DNA of 64,000 nucleotides from Voacanga thouarsii (lineage: Eukaryota > Streptophyta > Magnoliopsida > Gentianales > Apocynaceae), in the NCBI GenBank assembly GCA_026120185.1, contig JANUWF010001281.1:186001-250000 (forward strand). Reading direction: 5' to 3'. The position numbers were made by a program, and so were the translations under genes. Below, piece by piece: positions 58,408 to 64,000 of the stretch (within the stretch, counting starts at the first letter, position 1; each line of letters starts with the position of its first letter). The notes under the pieces are model-generated. The model did not search any database and was not told the DNA's origin. It saw only the letters and a program-made list of their open reading frames with translations.

Positions 58408-59560
58408 AACAAAGTGTTTATTTTGAAGCATGCTGTCTTCTTACAAAAAGAGCACATGCTCAAAGGAGACAATGGGAGTAAAATTAAATTTAGTGAAGTT
58501 CAAGAAGATTAAACAAGCAAGGATCAATCGTCTGATCCCACATCTATTGAGAGAATAGGTGAATCTTCTACTACACAAGAACCTTATAGGTCTAGTAGGA
58601 TACGTGTGGCACTTGAGATATATGGATTTCTCATTAGTGACCACAATGACGTATTGCTCATAGATGAAGATGAGCCTACTATCTACAAGGATGTTCTGAA
58701 TAGTTCATAATCTAGCAAATGGTTTGAGGCAATGAAGTCAGAGATGGATTCCATCTACGATAACCAAGTATAGACTTTGGTTGATCCACCCAAAAGAATT
58801 AAACCTATTAGCGGCAAATGGGTTTCCAAGAAGAAAATGGACATCGATGGTAATATAGTTACCTATAAAGCACGACTAGTGGTGAATGGTTATAATTAAC
58901 AATATGGTATTGACTATGACGAAACCTTCTTACCAGTAGCCATGTTAAAAATCCATCAGGATACTCTTAGACATTGCTGCCCATTATGATTATGAGATTT
59001 GGCAAATGGGTATGAAAACAGCTTTCCTAAATGGGAATATGACTGAGGAAGTGTATATGACATAACCTGAGAGTTTCACATCCATTGATAGCACAAAGGT
59101 GTGTAAGCTGTAAAGGTCCATTTATGGATTTAAGCAAGCTTCTAGGAGTTGGAACATCCATTTTGATGAAACAATCAAAGAGTTTTGTTTCATTCAAAAC
59201 ATGAATGAGTCTTATGTATACAAGAAGTTTAGTGGGAGTGCAATCATTTTCTTATTATTTTATGTAAGATGACATATTGCTAATAGGGAACAATATACCT
59301 GTCTTACAAATGGTTAAAGGTTGCAATAAGGATCTATAGAGATAGATCTACAAGGTTGCTTGGTTTTTCACAGTCTACATACATAGATAAAGTGCTAAAG
59401 AGGTTTAGCATAGATCAATCAAAAAGGGGATTCTTACTCATGTCACATGGTGTAAACCTTGCAAAGTCAATGACTCCCAAGACACAAGTTGAAAAGGATC
59501 ACATGAGTAAGATTCCATATGCTTCGACAGTTGGATCTATCATGTAAACTATGATATGTA
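58408..59560 (+). pseudogene. copia reverse transcriptase
   Basis: Linker 58408-58700, then WFEAMKSEMDSIYDN, WVSKKKMDIDGNIVTYKARL, YGIDYDETFLPVA and later blocks. The catalytic YVDD at 59261-59273 is split by one inserted A (about 59267), shifting the frame exactly between YV and DD. Many other stops are present. 59356-59547 keeps FSQSTYIDKVLKRFSIDQSK and GVNLAKSMTPKTQ. Confidence 0.85.
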
Positions 59561-60005
59561 CAAGGCCTGATGTATCTTGTGCTCTTAGTTTGATGAGTAG
59601 ATACCAATCTGACCCTGCTAAGGGTTATTGGGCGGTGGTAAAGAACATCATTAAGTACTTACGAAGACTAAGGATGTATTCTTAATATATGGAGAAGGTG
59701 ATTTCAAAATAAATGGGTATACAGATGCCAGTTTTCAATTTGACAAAGGCGATTTCAAACCACAATCTGGTTATGTGATTACGTTATGCAAATGGGCAAT
59801 AAGTTGGAAGAGTTCCAAATAAGAGACTATTGCCGACTCTACGACAGAAGTTGAGTACATGGCCACTTCTGAAACAGCTAAGTAAATAATGATAGAAAGA
59901 GTTCTCACGGATGAGAATATAGCTGACCCGCTTATAAAAGCTCTATCCCAAAAGAAACATGATAGTCATGTTGAGTCATTCGGTATTAGATACATAAATG
60001 ATTAG
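59561..60005 (+). pseudogene. copia RNase H and pol C-terminus
   Basis: It encodes GYTDASFQFDKGDFKPQSGY, AISWKSSK, a TAA stop, then ETIADSTTEVEYMATSETAK, the copia RNase H core, and a tail ending SFGIRYIND before TAG at 60003-60005. The catalytic Asp of YTDAS is present. Confidence 0.85.
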
Positions 60006-60010
60006 CTCTA

Positions 60011-60026
60011 GTGCAAGTGGGAGTTT
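60011..60026 (+). promoter_or_regulatory. polypurine tract of the copia
   Basis: AGTGCAAGTGGGAGTT, directly before the 3' LTR, is the usual copia polypurine context. Confidence 0.75.
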
Positions 60027-61776
60027 GTTAGTGTTATGCCCTAGAGGCAATCACTTGTACGTTGTATATGACATATTTTATCTTAATAAAAGGCATTATT
60101 TATCTTATAGTTACTTTTGTTTACTTTTATGTAATATAACTGTTAGATAAAGTCCCTAGTACAACACTGTGTCAAGGAAATCATGATAGAGATCATGATA
60201 TGGGATTCCTACTAAACTGTATAGTGTTAGTACTTAAATAATCCCTAGTCGTAGTATTAATGAGACAAGACATCATTAATACTTTAAGACTATCATATGT
60301 TAGACTTCCTGATTTGATCAAGCGGTGGTTCTCATATCCGTGAGTATTGGGATACTCAAAGTTAATACATGGATGCTTGTTAATAGAACAAGTACATTGG
60401 ATGACCTTGCTATGAGATAATTACATAGATAACTATTTAGTGACAGTGATATAATCTCAATATAGCAAACGTGCAAGTATCCTTAGACTTGAGATCTCCA
60501 AGGCACTTTGTTTACTGAGTATTGTGCTTTGATTCCAATCTCTGGAACCAGATCAAGAGCCGACTATAGGAAGGATATTTGGTACATTGTGTGTTAAACA
60601 AAATTAGTGGAGAGGGTCAATAAAGGATTCACCATTCTTAATAATATGGGCAAATATCTCACGGCCACTTGTAGGAATTACTACTCAAGAAGTCCTTGGC
60701 CAAGGCGACTGTGTATTGGAAACAGTTCCAATTGATATACATCTAGAGTAGTGGGTTTCTAGTACAAGTACTATTATATTCAGGCCAGAGTTAATATATA
60801 TTTTGGGGGGAGTTGGCACTAATTCCATACTCCAAACCGAATGAGATATTATATGGTTAAAGAAGTTAATTGCACTGTAGTTTGTTATTGAAGGGTTCAT
60901 GTTAAGCCACTTGACTTCTTGGACTCTTGGGTGGTCATGATGTGTTGCTAGATATCACTCATGATCTAGGAATATGGGCTTATTAATTGATGAATTAAAA
61001 AACCAATCCTAATTAGAATTAATAGGATTAATTCTAATTAATTATGGATTATTAATCTTAAAGACGTTTGGATTAATTCATATTCACTACAGATTGACTA
61101 GGAAATCTAATAGGTCACACACAATTGAGGATTATATACTCAAGATGTTATTTGATAACATAGTAGGGTTAATTGTGAGAAAGAGAAGTTGTTATGGCCA
61201 AATTATAATTAGTTATAATTTATGGTCCAAATTATAATTGTGAGAAATTGACGTTTCCAATTACAATTAGGAAATTCTATCTGTTTTAGAATTCTCAAAT
61301 GGAGTATTTTCAGTAGGATTTTTTCATGATATATAGGATATATGCACAACTCCTACTATCGAGTGGATTAACGGAAAGAACTCCAAAACCCTAGAGGACT
61401 CACGATTCTCTCTTCTCTCCATCTCGTTTTTCCTGAAAAACAAGAAGAACCCTAGTTGCCATTTTGGTTTATGCTAGCACATAAACATCTTGGTGCTTAA
61501 CTGTAAACCTCCGTGTAGATTTCTATTAGAGATAATCACACACTGTGATTATAGTGGTTGGATATTTAGCTCTCGTGGTGTTTGATCAAGAGAATTGCTC
61601 GATCGCGCCTCGACTTGAAAAAGGAAAATTTTTATTTTTCAGACGCTCAAAGAAAGGTAAAGTTGTTACCTCTGTTCTCTTTATATCTTTTTTTCCACAC
61701 ATATGCACATCCTGGGTTGGTATCTCATTCTTATATTTTCGTTGCACCATATATGATATGCGTGAGATACCCAACA
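60027..61776 (+). mobile_element. copia 3' LTR
   Basis: This 1,750-bp LTR starts TGTTAGTGTTATGCCC and ends GATACCCAACA. It has an AT-rich segment at 60990-61260 and a T-rich stretch at 61690. GTCTC follows at 61777. Confidence 0.92.
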
Positions 61777-63035
61777 GTCTCTATTCTATTGTGGCCTCTC
61801 TATGGCTTTTCCTTTATCTTTGTTCCAACTTTCCCTAGGTTTCGAATCCTCTTTAGGTTTCCATCCTTCCCTTAGCTTATTATACTCCTTTTGAAAATGT
61901 TTAGGAGCATCATCCCTCTTAGTTGGTATCTTGCTAGTAGTGCTTGGATTTAGTAGTGTAGGCTTAGCAAAGGTCCTCCTTTTTAGTTGCCTTTCAATTT
62001 TCACAACAGCATGCACCATATCCTCAAAATGATCATAGGAGTACAATCCTACCAAATTAGTTATTTTCCTATTCAATCCTCCTAAAAACCTAGCCCTTAT
62101 TTCTCTATGGTCCTCCTAGATTTGAGCTCTCATCAATACCACTTCCATTTCCTTATGGTAATCCTTCACACTCGTATTTCCTTGTTTGAGTGATTAAGCC
62201 TTTGGTAGAGGTCATGGTAGTAGTGGTGTGGTACAAACCTAGCCCTCATCATATCCTTTAACAAGTTCCAATTTTCCATGGCTTTTACTCCTATTTGCCT
62301 TCTTTGAGTACTAACTTGCTGCCACCAAACCAATGTATACTACGAAAAACCCAAAATAGCTATCTTCACATTTGATCTTTCACTATAAATATAGCACTCA
62401 AAAAATACTTCTATTTTGCTCTCCAATTCAAAATAGTCTTCAGGTAAACTTTTTCCATAGAATATAGGAATTTTCATCTTGATATGGTTCAACTCTCTCT
62501 CCTCTTTATTTCCTTCTCTTTGACCTCCTCTATTGCCCCAACCTCTATTGAGTTCCCCATATACATCACCATATTCCCCTTCATACCATTCATCAACTTC
62601 CTCAAACTCTCTTTCCAACCTCCTTAGATTATTTCTACCATTTCTTCTATGGCCCCTACCTCATCCTTCTCTCATTCCATATCTTCCCCATCTCATGTAA
62701 GCCAGTTAGAATCCTCTAATAGAGTGCTCATCCCACTCATCACCTTGTTGAAAATTTAGGGGAGGAGTATGGGCATCATTATCCTGCATTCTAGGGCTAG
62801 GAGCTTCTAATCGTTCTTGACCCCTTCTTTATGCCACGGTCAAAGTTTGACCCAAATGTTGCTTAATCCCGTGATCTCCTTTGTCATATCTTCAAACATA
62901 CTGTGCATTGTCCTCATCATAGCATTTAAGTTCTCTCGCAAAACCCTAGCATCAAGTGGTTCTTCTTGTGGCCTACTAGGTCCACTTGGATTAGGCCTAG
63001 GAATTTCTTATTCATGGGCTATGGCAATGGAATAT
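61777..63035 (-). pseudogene. G6 gag N-terminal and core part
   Basis: Minus-strand pieces, from the N-terminus, are PNPSGPSRPQEEPLDARVLR with NAMMRTMHSMFEDMTKE (62990-62850), an Arg/Glu/Gly-rich stretch, NHIKMKIPIFYGKSLPEDYF with ELESKIEVFFECY (62500-62390), and YDHFEDMVHAVVKIERQLKR with KDKGKAIERPQ (62040-61790). These form a chromovirus Retrotrans_gag core. Stops occur throughout. The last codons meet the copia duplication GTCTC at 61777-61781. Confidence 0.8.
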
Positions 63036-63898
63036 TCAATAAGTTATACTTGCAAAAGAAATTAACAAAAAGAAGTAATTCCTCTCTTCACTCCTTTGCA
63101 TGTTTACTCTCAATGGTATTCACTGGACACTCATGTTTACCCTATTTGGCTCTTTTGATTATCGTCTCACCATCTTGCCTTTTTTTCAATATTCAAACTT
63201 TCTTGTTCAATCCAATTCTTCACAATAGCTAATGATTTAGTCCAACTAAGTAAGTCAACAAAAAATCAATGGATTTTCTAATTAGGGGGTCTTAGGAGAA
63301 TTTCAGCAAGCACTTATTGGGCTTAAACAAACAAGTTTTCAAGCAAGAATTTTAAAGAGTAAGGACTCAATTAGCACAAGAACAATCACTAAAATAAAAG
63401 GAAGCAATTTCAAATAAGAAACGAACAAGAATTAGCAGGAACAAAGAAAGAAGAACAACTAGTAAATTGGAATATGAAGAACAAGATAACCACAAGTGTG
63501 CAATGGTGATGTTAAGTTAAATGAGCATGGATTTCACAATAGAGTGATATATCAACTCCTAACATGCCAAGGAATGAAAAATAAAAGTCAAAACTCCCAA
63601 CATTAGCCATAATAATTCTCATAGAACATCTATCAAACACTTTAGATGCAATCTCGTCACTTAAAATCAACCAACATTTTCACCCGTATTTAAACTCATT
63701 TTTACCACATACACAAGATAATTGTTCCCCAAGCATTGCAATAACATTAAGGAGAAATTTTCTTAACGAAAAATCAAGAAATAGCAAAGATCATTACCTT
63801 TTTGAGGTATTATTTTGAGTTACGAGATTTCTCCTATTTTCTTCAACTTTGTAGGGCTCATTTTCTTGATTTCAAGCTTTGATTGGAATCAAGGCTTT
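63036..63898 (-). mobile_element. G6 leader
   Basis: Noncoding sequence between the primer site and gag, with phrases shared with the G4 leader. Nothing else was seen. Confidence 0.55.
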
Positions 63899-63914
63899 CC
63901 TTGCTCTGATACCA
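63899..63914 (-). promoter_or_regulatory. primer binding site of G6
   Basis: Plus strand CCTTGCTCTGATACCA is the complement of TGGTATCAGAGCAAGG, an unaltered initiator-Met tRNA-type site. Confidence 0.88.
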
Positions 63915-63915
63915 A

Positions 63916-64000
63916 ACTCTTCGATATGATTTGTCAGTGAGTTTTAATTTTTGTAGGACCATTTCTTCTTCTTTTAATTTCTTTTTATACTTTTACTTGG
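63916..64000 (-). mobile_element. G6 5' LTR, start only
   Basis: Sequence beyond the primer site must be the U5 end of the 5' LTR; the rest lies outside the window. Confidence 0.55.

Larger units (their letters stand above)
53890..61776 (+). mobile_element. plus-strand Ty1/copia element inserted in G6 gag
   Basis: It is a 7.9-kb element with TGTTAGTG...CA LTRs and an exact GTCTC duplication (53885-53889 and 61777-61781). The order 5' LTR, primer site, long leader, gag, protease, integrase, RT, RNase H, polypurine tract, 3' LTR is that of copia. All genes carry stops. The 5' LTR is 578 bp against 1,750 bp for the 3' LTR, through an internal deletion. The UBN2-type gag suggests the Tork/Angela group, not confirmed. 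Confidence 0.93.
49497..64000 (-). mobile_element. G6: chromovirus with all pol domains, host of the plus copia
   Basis: On the minus strand: 5' LTR start (64000-63916, continuing outside the window), primer site, leader, gag (split by the copia), protease, RT, RNase H, H2C2 finger, integrase, pol C-terminus and a 3' LTR-like region. Every domain is broken. The C-terminus ends GPIIRSKTKRFQ, reminiscent of the GPxTRxRxK tail of CRM chromoviruses; placement is tentative. Confidence 0.82.

Overview
This window is a block of nested, decayed transposable elements from a large AT-rich plant nuclear genome, probably a eudicot. No host gene, rRNA, functional tRNA or CRISPR array was recognised. The evidence is plant Ty3/gypsy lineages (Athila-like elements with an env-like ORF, chromoviruses with TGGTATCAGAG primer sites), a Ty1/copia family, CACTA transposon ends and a Stowaway-type MITE. 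All gag and pol frames are broken by stops, frameshifts or deletions. Family names come from recognising protein motifs by eye; no database search was run.

Layout, left to right. 1-1481: a copia LTR scrap, then an LTR-like fragment carrying an array of nine hairpin-forming units. 1482-4999: a 5'-truncated copy of a giant (about 4.3 kb) chromovirus LTR. 5000-9013: element G1, an Athila-like minus-strand element with protease, RT and RNase H but no gag or integrase. 9014-34753: element G2, another Athila-like minus-strand element. Its interior is interrupted by a minus-strand copia (11762-19273), which itself holds CACTA ends and a MITE. Its 5' LTR is interrupted by a solo copy of the giant LTR (21287-34034, target duplication GATAT). 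That solo LTR is in turn interrupted by E3 (24363-32804, target duplication CCAAG), an Athila derivative without pol that keeps a long env-like ORF.

34754-40810: the third giant LTR copy, plus strand, followed by a primer site, an acidic accessory ORF with two SUMO-interaction-like motifs, and a gag whose eight stops are all TAG. 40811-49496: element G5, Athila-like, minus strand, with an integrase remnant. Its 3' LTR is interrupted by G4 (41494-47183), a chromovirus derivative without RT and integrase. 49497-64000: element G6, a minus-strand chromovirus with all pol domains recognisable. Its gag is interrupted by a nearly complete plus-strand copia (53890-61776, target duplication GTCTC).

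The most interesting signals cross element boundaries. GC-rich CCGG-type clusters lie roughly 120-300 bp upstream of the TATA-like box in LTRs of different lineages. A duplicated GAGGACA/polypurine module occurs near the 3' end of three Athila-like elements. There are also the hairpin array at 244-838, the SUMO-motif ORF, and a tRNA-like box A/box B segment inside the giant LTR.
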